Source of the DNA: Chrysopilus asiliformis
Lineage: Eukaryota > Arthropoda > Insecta > Diptera > Rhagionidae
DNA: 64,000 nucleotides
NCBI GenBank assembly: GCA_964034945.1
Contig: OZ035960.1
Span: 67,696,994 to 67,760,993 of the forward strand
Direction: 5' to 3'
A program made the position numbers and the translations under genes. Under the pieces are notes generated by a model, which saw nothing but the letters and a program-made list of their open reading frames with translations, was not told the origin of the DNA and made no database searches. This document shows, in pieces, positions 53,552 through 63,114 of the stretch. Within the stretch, counting starts at the first letter, position 1. Each line of letters begins with the position of its first letter.

Positions 53552-54410
53552 TTATCGTCCTCGTAGTAAGTGAATTTTTGCTGCTCTGCTGTCTCTTTCG
53601 TCAACGTAACGCAGCTGCTGCCCCAGGTCCACATAACAATTTAGGGAAACTCCGTTGAGTACTGCGGCCTTGATATATTTACCGTGATTATCTTGCTGTT
53701 GTACATGTATTACCCGCTGCTGGTTTGTGACATTTGGTTTTGTTTTGAATTTTTCACAGTCTCGAGCAAAATGTCCCGTTTGACCGCATTTAAAGCAAGT
53801 GATGATCTTTTTGACGGCGCTAAATTTTGGAAATTCTACTGCTGGATTTTTCTGTTTGAATGAGTAATCGTTTTCTTTGTCTTTGATATACTGCGACGCT
53901 GCCACTAAGTCGGGTAACAGTTGTACAGGTTTTGTGTATCTAGACAAAGGACCTAAAAAGTCTCTGTACCGTTGGTTGGTGATTCCGTCCACCACCCATT
54001 CAATTATTTCCTCTGGCGACATTTTTGCCCGCATAGAAGTAATATTCGGTGATGTTTTGATTTTGACCACGGCGGTAATTTTGCGCCTCCAGTCGTAAAT
54101 CTTTGCTGCTTTGCTGGGTGGGAAAAGTTTCACAAAGCAGGATTTTCCACTTAACTCATGAGCGCTCTTCAGGCTCCAGACAATCACGCCCCTTCTTTGC
54201 CACACCTTGCAAGTTTGCTAATGCATAATGAACGATCGTCGTCTCGTCCCAATTGTAACGTAGTGCGTGATCTTCTAACTGTTTTAGCCACAGGTCGATA
54301 TTTCTATTTTCTCCATACACTGGTCGAAATTCGGGATAACCTCGTGAAAATTCATGTATTTTACCGCTGCACAGTGTGTCATCTGACCAATCTAGGTGGA
54401 CAAAAGTCAT
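53552..54410 (-). pseudogene. G3 gag with zinc knuckle, then protease start
   Basis: Minus strand, ATG at 54410 (frame 54410-54156), then a frameshift into 54205-53552. Gag-like ENRNIDLWLKQLEDHALRYN and YALANLQGVA in the first part. The second part has a single CCHC knuckle CFKCGQTGHFARDC followed by LNGVSLNCYVDLG, the protease active site, where another shift occurs. At least two frameshifts make it non-functional. Confidence 0.82.
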
Positions 54411-55418
54411 TACCAGATTTCCACCAATGAGCTAAAAACTGATGTAAACAACACCTTCAAACTTCCAAAACCGACTATGGTTTATGTCTAACATCTAACG
54501 GTAAATAAGGATAAGGATTTAAAGTTGAGTCAATTGTTAAGTGCAATTGTAATTATACGCCAGTCACATTTTCGCGGTACTTTGTGCAACAGCTTACTGT
54601 GTTAGTTTGCAATTGTGAAATATTTTTATTAATGGATCTTATTTCTGAGGGCAAGTAATATATTTTTTTCAATTTATATTAATTTGTATGTTATTCAAAT
54701 AGTATGAAAGAATGTGTTGAAAGTATAGGTAAAATACATGTTATTTTTTCCTTGTTTCATAACTTTCGAAGTCTGGAAATAACATGTACCCACTTGTACC
54801 CGGGCTAAATTTTGCATATATTCTAGCTGCATCATTTTTCTTTATAATAGTATAAATTTTAGCCAGCACACTCAAGTTCAACTATTTTTTTTTTGTTTTT
54901 TTAAGAAAACCTTTACTGATAACTGATACCTCGGATTCCGATGAGGAACGTCACTTATAAAATTATTTTATTAATATGAATATTATATTCAATGTAAAAG
55001 AATGTATTTTAAGATACTACGATTCTTACATTTCTTGTATTATGGATTTTTTGGTTATTTTAGTATTTTTTTTGAATTTTTTTAACTTCATAATCCTGTA
55101 ACTAATTTCCTTAAAAAATAATAAAGAAAACATTAGAAAAATGATTTTTTTTATTTTAATACTAACAAACTAATTGATACGAATGCAATACTGCCGAAAA
55201 ATAATTTTGTCCAGCTAGGTTGTTCTACGCGACACACTGTGCGCTGTACTAGTCTCAACTTTCCCCGTGGTTCCTGTCGCCGATCTACTAACCTCGGCTT
55301 CCTCCGAATTTCCCATCGTGGACTCCTGCCCAAAGAGAATTTCGTACCCGTGAACTAAACTTTCTCGTACCGATTACAACTTGAATTACGTTCGCGAAGT
55401 GAATCCCACTTCTGATTT
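54411..55418 (-). other. G3 leader region with a possible small inserted gene piece
   Basis: Lies between the G3 LTR edge (55419) and gag. The LTR-proximal part reads, on the minus strand, AAATCAGAAGTGGGATTC, the probable primer site. 54480-55140 is AT-rich and on the + strand holds a tiny two-exon-like frame (see findings). Otherwise nothing recognised. Confidence 0.45.
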
Positions 55419-55625
55419 TGTAATGGATTTAAATAAAAACTCGAGATGGCTTCCTTATAAAATTACTTTATTAATGACATCAATCTGCTAACTGGATGGA
55501 AGACGAAGATGGCCGTCTGCTCGCGTCCAAGTCTGAAGCAAGAAGGAGAAGGACCGAAGATTCGCCTTAGCCGACTCTGAACTACAACTCTGAACTACAA
55601 TCAATGAACGTTGTGGCGCTAGGCG
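55419..55625 (-). repeat. Probable G3 5' LTR
   Basis: The minus strand ends AAATCCATTACA followed by the primer-site-like AAATCAGAAGTGGG. Inside are AATAAAGTAATTTTATAAGG (polyadenylation-like) and GC-richer U5/R-type text with two tandem copies of TTGTAGTTCAGAG. The upstream limit is not fixed and the 3' partner is nearly gone (only TGTAATGGATTTA at 38136). Confidence 0.55.
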
Positions 55626-55699
55626 CTGGGCGGCATATTAAAATTATAACAAATTAAGTAATAAAATATTAAAAAAAGTAAATTTGAAAAGAAAAAAAA

Positions 55700-55790
55700 A
55701 AAGAATTTTGTCACCGATAAGAATTGAACCCGGTGCCTGGCGCATGGTAGTCCAACTTCTAACCCACTGCGCTGATCAGACAGTATGGAT
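55700..55790 (-). mobile_element. tRNA-derived SINE, best copy
   Basis: Minus strand: A box CAGCGCAGTGGGTTAGAA, anticodon-arm-like GTTGGACTACCATGCGCC, B box GGGTTCAATTC, then GGTGACAAAATTC and a T-rich tail. The spacing of the boxes (about 35 bases) suits pol III. No acceptor-stem pairing, so this is not a functional tRNA. Confidence 0.75.
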
Positions 55791-55851
55791 TGTCGTGTTA
55801 ACATTGAAGACTTAGTTTGCGGCATATTTATAATTTTGAAAGGCAAATCAC

Positions 55852-56008
55852 TAATAAAATATTATTAAAAATTAAAAAGAAAATAAAACGGACCAGCTAT
55901 AGAGCTTTCATTTAAAAAAAGAATCATCAAAATCGGTTCAATAGGAACTGCAGGAGCTCTGTCGAAAGAAATCCATACAAAATCACTTTGCCTTTTAAAT
56001 ATATAGAT
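55852..56008 (+). repeat. Repeat tail unit T, copy 2
   Basis: Matches 25311-25461: AAAATATTATTAAAAATT, GAATCATCAAAATCGG, GGAGCTCTGTCGAAAGAAAT and CTTTGCCTTTTAAATATATA. Ends in the AGATT typical of these tails. Confidence 0.6.
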
Positions 56009-56459
56009 TAGAATGTTTCAGGCAGTAATAAGCTGTTGTACGGTGTTCTGGGCAAACATTTTGTTTACAAACCGAGCAACACGTGAAAGTTTTTTTTGTC
56101 TTTTTTTGATGGACACAAATCACAGCGCTTTCGGTCACTGGCTGTTCTTTTTCCGGATTTGAAAATCGTTGCTGGAATTTCCTAAATAAATTTGAAAATT
56201 CAAACAAAAATTTGAAAAACTATCGGCAGCAATCCATGCTTTTTTACACTAGGGTCATTTATGATCCATGAAGACTACACGTCACAATTATCAGTGCTCT
56301 TCAATGGATTAAAATATGAACAAATAGATTATTGTTTTCGGTATTCAAAAGAAATTTGTTCACTGGGCCTACGCCATACAAACATTTTTCATGTAGTTGA
56401 GAAGACACTTTTAATTAAAATCGAATTTGGGTCAGAAATGACCCGAGGACAGTATAAGG
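56009..56459 (-). mobile_element. piggyBac-type remnant with transposase zinc finger
   Basis: The right end reads GACAGTATAAGGG followed by TTAA (56460-56463), i.e. minus-strand CCCTTATACTGTC with the TTAA target. The minus-strand frame 56207-55995 has CVHQKKTKKTFTCCSVCKQN, VCPEH and YYCLKH, the cysteine-rich finger at the C-terminus of piggyBac transposases. GGGTCATTTATGATCC and GGGTCAGAAATGACCC flank the gap. The catalytic domain is deleted and the left end is lost in repeat T. Confidence 0.75.
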
Positions 56460-56599
56460 GTTAACGTGACTTATTAACTCATCAACGTACAGCCCAATCC
56501 TGAAATTTTCACAGAATGGTCCATCTATTACGTAAACGCTCACTAATGCAGGGGAAAAATAGGGGTTGGTGTTTTAAAACATTGATTTTTCGCATGAAC

Positions 56600-56840
56600 C
56601 TGATAAATATCACTCACGGGTTTCCGTGGTCACCGATCATGAACAATTTCAAAATTCAAAATGGAAGGTCCTGTAAGGATATTGCAAATATGTTTTTTTT
56701 TCCATTTTGTCAAAAGGCAGCATTAGAGGGTTTCCGAGGTCGCCGATCACCAATCTGGTGATAGGATTTCAAAATTCGAAACGGAACCTGGTGTTAAAAT
56801 TTCAAAATTCAAATATAAGGTTCTGTATCCTTTTCTCAAG
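56600..56840 (-). repeat. Two to three decayed minisatellite units, opposite orientation
   Basis: TTTCAAAATTCAAAATGGAAGG, CCTGTAAGGATATTGC, TTTCCGAGGTCGCCGATCAC are the reverse of the 120-bp unit. Old, strongly diverged. Confidence 0.65.
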
Positions 56841-57180
56841 TTTTAAAGTTATTTCCTGTTTTTTTGTGAATAAACTTTAACCCGGCAACGACATGTATGG
56901 AAGCAAGTATACTGTAAAAAATTGGGACACGTAGCACATTACAACAAAAGTGAAAAAAATGTGGATATGGTTGAATTACGAACAAACATGATTGTTCAAA
57001 CTTCAAACTCAATTTATAGAATAAGGCATGGCCCAAATCAGAATTCTGGCGAAAAAATATTTTAAACTAACCGGATATCCTCATTATCTGATTAGCTTTT
57101 TTTCGGATATTTGGAATTCAGATGATCAAAACTGTAGGATAATTAGAACCTCTAATTAATTGATAAAACTTTCATTTCAG

Positions 57181-57255
57181 AAAAGCTTTAAATTAAATGT
57201 GATTGATGATCACATTGTGAGCGCACAGCCACCGGAAATACGACAAGAAGCAACG
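57181..57255 (+). other. Candidate 75-bp exon of a host gene
   Basis: Preceded by CTAATTAATTGATAAAACTT then TCATTTCAG (branch-point-like CTAAT, pyrimidine tract, AG) and followed by ACG|GTAAGTCTG, a near-consensus donor. The 75 bases (25 codons) are open in phase 0: KSFKLNVIDDHIVSAQPPEI then RQEAT. No similar sequence elsewhere in the window. The residues match no family recognised here. It may equally be a chance exon shape. Confidence 0.35.
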
Positions 57256-57880
57256 GTAAGTCTGTAATAACGTTTAAAGTAAGTAGCACAAAAATGTAAT
57301 TCTAAAAAATTAATATGATTTAAACCAGACGTGGGGAAAAGCAAATTGAAAAGTGCGCAACTTATACATACATTTATAAATTCAAGGAAGCGATACGATG
57401 ATCTAGTAAACCAAAAGATTATTTTTTTTACACAAAAAATAATGATTTCGGTTCCTTTCGTTCGAAACTGAATTCAGAAAATTTTTATAAATATATCAAC
57501 TTGCGGTCCAAAGTGTCACTATTTTCTAAATCATTTTTAAGATTCATTTTTGCCTTCCTCAATTATTATTGGAATTTCTCGGCTTATAGGTCTGCAAAAA
57601 CAAAAAATAATATAACAAAAATATTACATTATTTTTGTGGATGTTTTCACATCCAATTTTCCCCCAATAGGTCAGGCATGTCTGCCCTGACAACCCATTA
57701 GGAGCCTGTTTCTGGTATGGAAGCTGGCTCATCGTCATCAGATCCTGCTTTACCAGCTTCCACGCAGGCTTACAGGATTTTGGTGGAGTAAAACCCGATT
57801 CGAGTATTAATACTCTGATGTCACAAACCATGTGCGAATTATAAGGTTAAGGCAACATAGCTCCATCAAGCCAGAGCGAC
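57256..57880. other. Unassigned DNA
   Basis: No element or gene recognised. If 57181-57255 is an exon, this would be intron. Confidence 0.35.
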
Positions 57881-57904
57881 TTATTTGTGTTTAACCATTG
57901 AGCC

Positions 57905-58140
57905 TAGGCTTCCTGGGACGATGCAAAAAATATTTCGCACCAGTCGACGTGCTCAGCATCTACAAGAGCTACATTCGACCGAGACTCGAGTACAATTCGC
58001 ACATTTGGGCTGGAGCCCCAAAAACTGTCCTGCAACTGCTGGCCGAATTAAAAAACGTGCGATCCGACTGATTGGAAACAAGTCTTTGACAGATTCATTA
58101 CCGTCTCTCGAGCATCGTCTGAAACGTGCGCATTTTAAGT
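57905..58140 (+). pseudogene. Jockey-type LINE RT C-terminal fragment
   Basis: Across two frames the + strand reads YIRPRLEYNSHIWAGA and, later, KKRAIRLIGNKSLTDSLPSL then EHR. These are the late RT motifs of Jockey-superfamily LINEs. One frameshift lies near 58025. Truncated on both sides. Confidence 0.78.
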
Positions 58141-58149
58141 ATAATTGAA

Positions 58150-58550
58150 TTTTCTTTTTTCTTAAATAATAAGTTAAGTTGCGAAAGTTTTCGGTTATCG
58201 GCAAACAAAAAAAATATAATAAGAGTATTTAAAGGGCTCTCTACCCCTATTTCTAAACTATGGACAAAACGAAAATAAAATACCACACGGCAGTTATATA
58301 TTTCAGCTTAGCAACAAAATTTGTATTCTATCGTATAGAACTCAATATTCTATCGTATAGAACAAATACAAAAAAAAAACAATCGGTGGATAATGTCAAA
58401 AAAGGAAGGAGAGGGGAAGAAATCTAGAACGATCCAAAAAAAAGGCTAGTTTTTGGAGAGTCTTCAGAAAGAATTGGAGTCGAATTTCGTGCACTCGACG
58501 TAAAAGTTTCGATAGAAAAAACAAAGAATTTTTCTTAAAGGATAAAGTAA
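58150..58550. other. Unassigned DNA
   Basis: Contains a direct repeat of TATTCTATCGTATAGAAC (58321-58365), itself partly palindromic. Otherwise nothing. Confidence 0.4.
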
Positions 58551-59417
58551 ACTAGGGGCTGCGCCCCGAACCGCTTCGCGGTTCATCCCCCTTCCACAGG
58601 TCGGCCTTCGGACTCCCTGCCCCCGTCGGCCTACGGCCTCGCCCCTCACGCTTGAATTGTTGGAATTTGATGTATGGAGATGTTACGTAAAATTATTTAA
58701 ATATATTTCAGCTCTCGCCTTCCTCTTTACTCGGCCTTCGGCCTCGAGTCAAATGCATATAGTTAACACAAAAAAGGGAAATTTTTTTAGAGAGATTTTT
58801 CTTTGTGACCCAACGGTGTATTACAAAATCGTACTGTTTACTTACAATATATTCAATAACGGTAAAAGGTGGTTATCCACACGGGGAAAGACAATATTGT
58901 GGGAAATGTTATTCTTTTTAATTCATGTCATACATTGAAGCACCAAATCCCTTTAGAATTGCAGAAGATAACAGGTGAGGGCTATACATAACGATGGTAT
59001 ATATACTGTTTTTCGCAGTATTATATTGTTTTTCAGACTCCAATACTGCATAATTGCTTTTTTCCCCAAAATACTGTATTTAAATACTCAGAAAACTTTA
59101 ATTCTTTAACGTTTCGAAATTCAAATTTATTAATAGCAATGCAAAACGTCAGTGGCAACACAAAACAGTGGCATCATATGGCAAGTGTAAATACATTCAA
59201 ACGACGAACAGCGAAGTGTTGATGGCAACATGTCATAAAGATTCGCTTCTTCCTTTCCCCATCGATTACTGTCTTGTCATTATTCATCCTTCTTCAGAAC
59301 GCGTTACTTTGATTTTGCTTTCCATTGTTAATTTTAAAAGAATAAAAATGTCGAAATCAAGAGCAAAAACACAAATTTTCATTGAATAAAATTTATACTG
59401 CAAAAAATACTGTTTTT

Positions 59418-59990
59418 ATATCCGTATGGTGAAACCAAAGGGTATATTAGATTTGCCTTACCGTTTGTAACGCCAAGATCCCGTCATCACACAGAAAAAT
59501 GAATTACACCAGTATGTTTTCGTCCGTCCGTCCGTCCGTCTGTGGCGCGGATTGCGGGCGCACGGATTGAGCTAGAGACTTGAAATTTTGCGCAGATTGG
59601 TTTTTCGTAAAATGCAAGGCTAAGTTCGTTTATGGGCAAAATGGACCCTTAGCGGGGGTACCCCCCATACGAACGAAAAAGTTTTTTGCGAATATCTCAA
59701 AAACGGTGCATCTTATCGAAAAAGTGCAGGACACAAAAATTATATAGGATATTATTCTACATATTACTTATTATTATTGTTATTATTATTATTACATATT
59801 ATTCTACATAGGATATTATTCTACATAAAACTCCCATACATCAAAATCCGATTGGAATAAATTTAAAAAAATCTTATTGGAAAGTTTGACTTTAAAGTGG
59901 AATTTTGGTACAACTGTTCGAATTTAGATACGAATATCACCATACGGGTTTTCAATAATTGCAAGATTGACAATTATAGCTTTTGTTATG
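59418..59990 (-). mobile_element. Family D copy H
   Basis: ATATCCGTATGGTGAAACC to AGCTTTTGTTATG, 573 bp. Z1 has CTGTTTTTTCAAATCG at the site, Z2 has CTGTTTTT[copy]TTTTCAAATCG: duplication TTT. Has a short TCCG tract and an internal (ATT)n/ATTCTACAT duplication at 59755-59825. Confidence 0.92.
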
Positions 59991-60069
59991 TTTTCAAATC
60001 GATTTACTGCTTTTTTAAATTTTTAGGTAAAATATACTGTTTTTTGTCCGAAAAAAGATACCATCGTTA

Positions 60070-60593
60070 AGCGGCCCCTACACTTTCAATCTTGCAGTCA
60101 ATCATGCTGTCACAGCAAAAAGCTTATTTGCACTAGACGCTCAATCATGCACGCAAGCATCACTTATTTCGAAACAGCCAAACCGACAGCACATAACACT
60201 TAATATAAATTCAAAAAAAAAAATTATATAAAACAACACTTAATATAAATTTAAAAAATCTTTGTCCTTATATTTTTCACTTTTCGTCATTCACAACTCA
60301 CTTCTTTGTCGATATAACTCGAAAAAGGATTGCCAAAAAACTTTGTCTTTTATACGCGACACCTTTTCACTACAAAAAAATACATTGAAATGACGAAATG
60401 ATTGACAGCATCGCCATACACGTTCAAGCATGCTGTGATTCAAAAAGCTCCCTTGAAAAATATCAAAATGATTTTGATATTGGCCAGCATGCTGTCAATC
60501 ATTAAATTTTGCATGACAGCATCACCATAGACTTTCAAAATGCTGTCACAGCATGCGATGATTGACTGCAAGATTGAACGTGTAGGGACCGCT
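60070..60593. mobile_element. Harbinger-type MITE, AGCGGYCCCTACAC ends
   Basis: Left AGCGGCCCCTACACTTTCAA, right complement AGCGGTCCCTACACGTTCAA, then both continue TCTTGCAGTCAATCATGC. TTA duplicated at 60067-60069 and 60594-60596; Z1 reads CGTTAGCTATAC uninterrupted. 524 bp; CATGCTGTCA/TGACAGCATG motifs are repeated in both orientations. Non-coding. Confidence 0.93.
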
Positions 60594-60626
60594 TTAGCTA
60601 TACATAAAAAGGAGGGGTAGATATTA

Positions 60627-61299
60627 CCCCACGGTTAGACGTGCGACTAGAAGTCGCATGCCGAATCTCATCTCACGGAAATCGCTCGTGTAAACGCCAC
60701 TTGCATGCAAGCGGGGAAAATCGCAACTCAAGTCGTATGTAAAAACCTCATACAATCTGAGCTGCGACTGGAACTGCAAATGATTTGACATTTAAGGTTA
60801 TGTCTGATTTCACAAGGGCAGAAAATAAGTTGAGTAGAAGTGAAATTTTGAAATTAATGAATTTGTACCGGGAAATAGAGTGCCTCTGGAAGACTGCCTC
60901 GAAATTGTATCGTAGAAACGATCTCAAGAGGCAGGCGTATGAACAAATCGGCGCGGAAGTGAAACTCACAAGCGAGGAAGTGAAGAAAAAGTTGAGAAAT
61001 TTACGAACGACGTATGTTCACGAAAAAAAAGAAAATATATCCGAGTCGGAAGTCTGGAGCATCGACAGAAGATATTTATGAGCCTTCATAGTTTTTGGCA
61101 GACTTTTCTGCGATTTCTATCATTTTTATAGCTTACTGCGGCTAATAACTTTCTTTGTTTTCTTGCGTTTGACCTTTTTCAACTGAAGTCACATGCAATG
61201 TCGCAAGACAGCAGAGCAAATCGCAACACCTGTCAAATTGAAAAACGTTGTAGGAAGGATAATCGCATGCGACTTCTAGTCGCGCGTCTAACCGTGGGG
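60627..61299 (+). mobile_element. Harbinger-type element, CCCCACGGTTAGACG ends, carrying a MADF gene piece
   Basis: Left CCCCACGGTTAGACGTGCGA; right end is its complement, pairing on through CTAGAAGTCGCATGC (over 30 bp). TTA duplicated at 60624-60626 and 61300-61302; Z1 reads GATATTAGTGAGC. 673 bp. It encloses the frame 60785-61081 and so is a deletion derivative of an element with a Myb/MADF-type gene. Confidence 0.92.
60800..61081 (+). pseudogene. MADF/Myb-like DNA-binding domain, truncated
   Basis: About 93 residues from the ATG at 60800 (MSDFTRAENK; an earlier ATG at 60785 adds five). KLMNLYREIECLWKT, YRRNDLKRQAYEQIGAEV and SEEVKKKLRNLRTTYVHEKK follow the MADF pattern (hydrophobic helix, Cys-Leu-Trp, then a KxxxxRxxY/F helix). 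PIF/Harbinger transposons code for such a protein beside their nuclease. The frame ends soon after WSIDRRYL, where the rest was deleted. Confidence 0.75.
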
Positions 61300-61599
61300 T
61301 TAGTGAGCAAAAATTTTTCTTGCGGTACCTCTCTCATGGTGAAAACCGGATCCGAAACCCTTAAGCGCATAAAGAGGTTTCAAGAGAGGGAGTTTACAGA
61401 GAGGGCAAGGGGTTGCTATTAAACTGGATCCGACACACTTGAGTAAGAGATATCAGAAGAAACGGGGATTGACATCAAAAAGAATCATATCCTGTATTCT
61501 GTCAATAACTGTACCTGTGTGCAAAGTTTGATCAAAATCGGCCACGCTGTTTTTGCGTGATGCCGGAACAAACATTCAGACAGACAGACAGAAATACCG

Positions 61600-61807
61600 A
61601 CCGACCAGTGACGTTTCTTCTAAGGTGCGAGGGTGTTCACTGCACACCCTACTGAAATCCAATATGTATCGGAAATCTATTGTTAATTAATTTCTTTTTT
61701 TTTGTGCCAATTCTTTCGACAATTTACCAATGGCAATGGTTGCCTAAAGCACCCACACCATACATTACCAACCTGTTTCTTTATCTTTCGATCTTTCGAC
61801 CAACCAA
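61600..61807. other. Short unassigned stretch after Z2
   Basis: No feature recognised. Confidence 0.35.
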
Positions 61808-62100
61808 GTGTTCTCCACTTTACAGCGAACCAAAGTAAAATTTGCTTGTGGCCTTCTTTCCTACTCGTCCCTTAGGGAAACATACTCGAAACGCAATACC
61901 GACTCTTTCGGTCGTTCGACCGTCTCGAGTGTTCTCCACTTTACAGCGAACCAAAGTAAAAATTGCTTGTGGCCTTCTTTCCTACTCGCCCCTTAGCGAA
62001 ACACACTCGAAACGCAACACCGACTCTTTCGGTCGTTCGACCGACTCGAGTGTTCTCCAATTTACAGCGCACCAAAGCAAAGTAAACACACATATGACTA
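61808..62100 (+). repeat. 121-bp tandem repeat, about 2.4 copies
   Basis: GTGTTCTCCACTTTACAGCG recurs at 61808, 61929 and 62050. The unit also has TTGCTTGTGGCCTTCTTTCC and ACCGACTCTTTCGGTCGTTC. The overlapping open frames here (e.g. 61842-62105) follow the repeat and are not taken as genes. Confidence 0.9.
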
Positions 62101-62800
62101 AGTAAAAGTCTATAATAAAAAACGTTTCACCACAGTCAAAGTTCACAAGAAGCAACCGCACACAACGATGATTTTGGGTGCTCCAGAAAAAGCCGCACGG
62201 CGAACTGATGCGATGTTGCTTGCTGCTGGCCGCGATGCTGCGAAACCCGACAATAGAAAACCGACCATCATATGGCCGTTCGGCTGACGTGCTGATGCGT
62301 GTGGGTGTGTATGCCAAGCAAAACCAGCTTTTTTGATGAGGTCCTGGAAATTTTTGTCAAAAAAACTCGTCGTATTGAATTAACATATAAATGAGTTATT
62401 TTTGTATGATATATTTAAGCTAATCGGTCCGAAAATTGGATTTATAGGATGTTAAATAAAAGCATATTTTATGTGTTGTGTTATTTTATTTATAACCGGT
62501 CAACGTTTAAGTTACGATGGTGACCATCTTCAGGAGTCTTATATGTACATATGAGTTTACTAAACAAATTAAAAGAATATAAACACTATAATATTATTGT
62601 GCATTTACTATTGCAAATGCGAATGGTTTACGACTGTGATTCCAATGAATGGACATTTGTTTTGTTTTTTTTGAATTTTTGCCTTTAACAGTCGTAAAAG
62701 TTTTCACGGTGATAACAAGTGCCACAGTTCTACTGGACCTAATTCAGGTTTAACAGAAAAAACTTTCACGACTATAATATTAGTTACGGCTTCAGCGCCA
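62101..62800. other. Unassigned DNA before the LINE
   Basis: No gene. Contains the palindromic ATGGTGACCATCTTCAGGAG at about 62517, often seen in insect retroposon tails. The LINE's 5' end may lie in this stretch. Confidence 0.4.
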
Positions 62801-62811
62801 TCACACTAAAG

Positions 62812-63114
62812 GTGTATAAGAAGGATGAGGAAATGGGGGTGCTCTGCTCAGCCGAATCTACTCCTGGTACAGGAACGGGCGCGGTTGATGGGGAGAATCT
62901 ATCTGCCAAATCCTCTGCTATACACCAACCAGAGACATCTTTGAGGGATGACATCTTGTCATCAGACTCGGAGATGTCTAGTACAGTTAAGGGACTGCAC
63001 CTGACGGACGACGAACTTTTAGAAACGGACTCGGACGATGCAGGAACCGACACCACTGTGGTGGGGGTGTCTGAACTAGAAAGAAGCTCCAATGCTTCGC
63101 CTAGTGCAGATTAA
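62812..63114 (+). pseudogene. LINE ORF1-like C-terminal frame
   Basis: 100-residue acidic, Ser/Thr-rich frame (SSDSEMSSTVKGL, DDELLETDSDDAGTDT) ending TAA at 63114. It overlaps the endonuclease frame by 23 bases in another phase, the usual ORF1/ORF2 arrangement. No zinc knuckles are visible, so it would be only a part of ORF1, or a short variable ORF1. Confidence 0.5.

Larger units (their letters stand above)
58551..61580 (+). mobile_element. Element Z, copy 2, with three nested insertions
   Basis: Same start (ACTAGGGGCTGCGCCCCGAA) and end (AACAAACATTCAGACAGACA) as Z1 with very high similarity. Lacks the family D copy found in Z1, but holds copy H (59418-59990) and Harbinger-type elements at 60070-60593 and 60627-61299, all absent from Z1. 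It is the reference for Z1's insertion and the reverse. Confidence 0.85.

Noticed and set aside
55700..55790. Functional tRNA gene on the minus strand
   Set aside because: A and B boxes are present, but no acceptor or anticodon stem pairing could be formed, and diverged copies with tails occur elsewhere; better explained as a SINE.
61842..62317. Overlapping frames 61842-62105 (+) and 61982-62317 (-)
   Set aside because: Both mainly translate the 121-bp tandem repeat or its antisense; no known motif.
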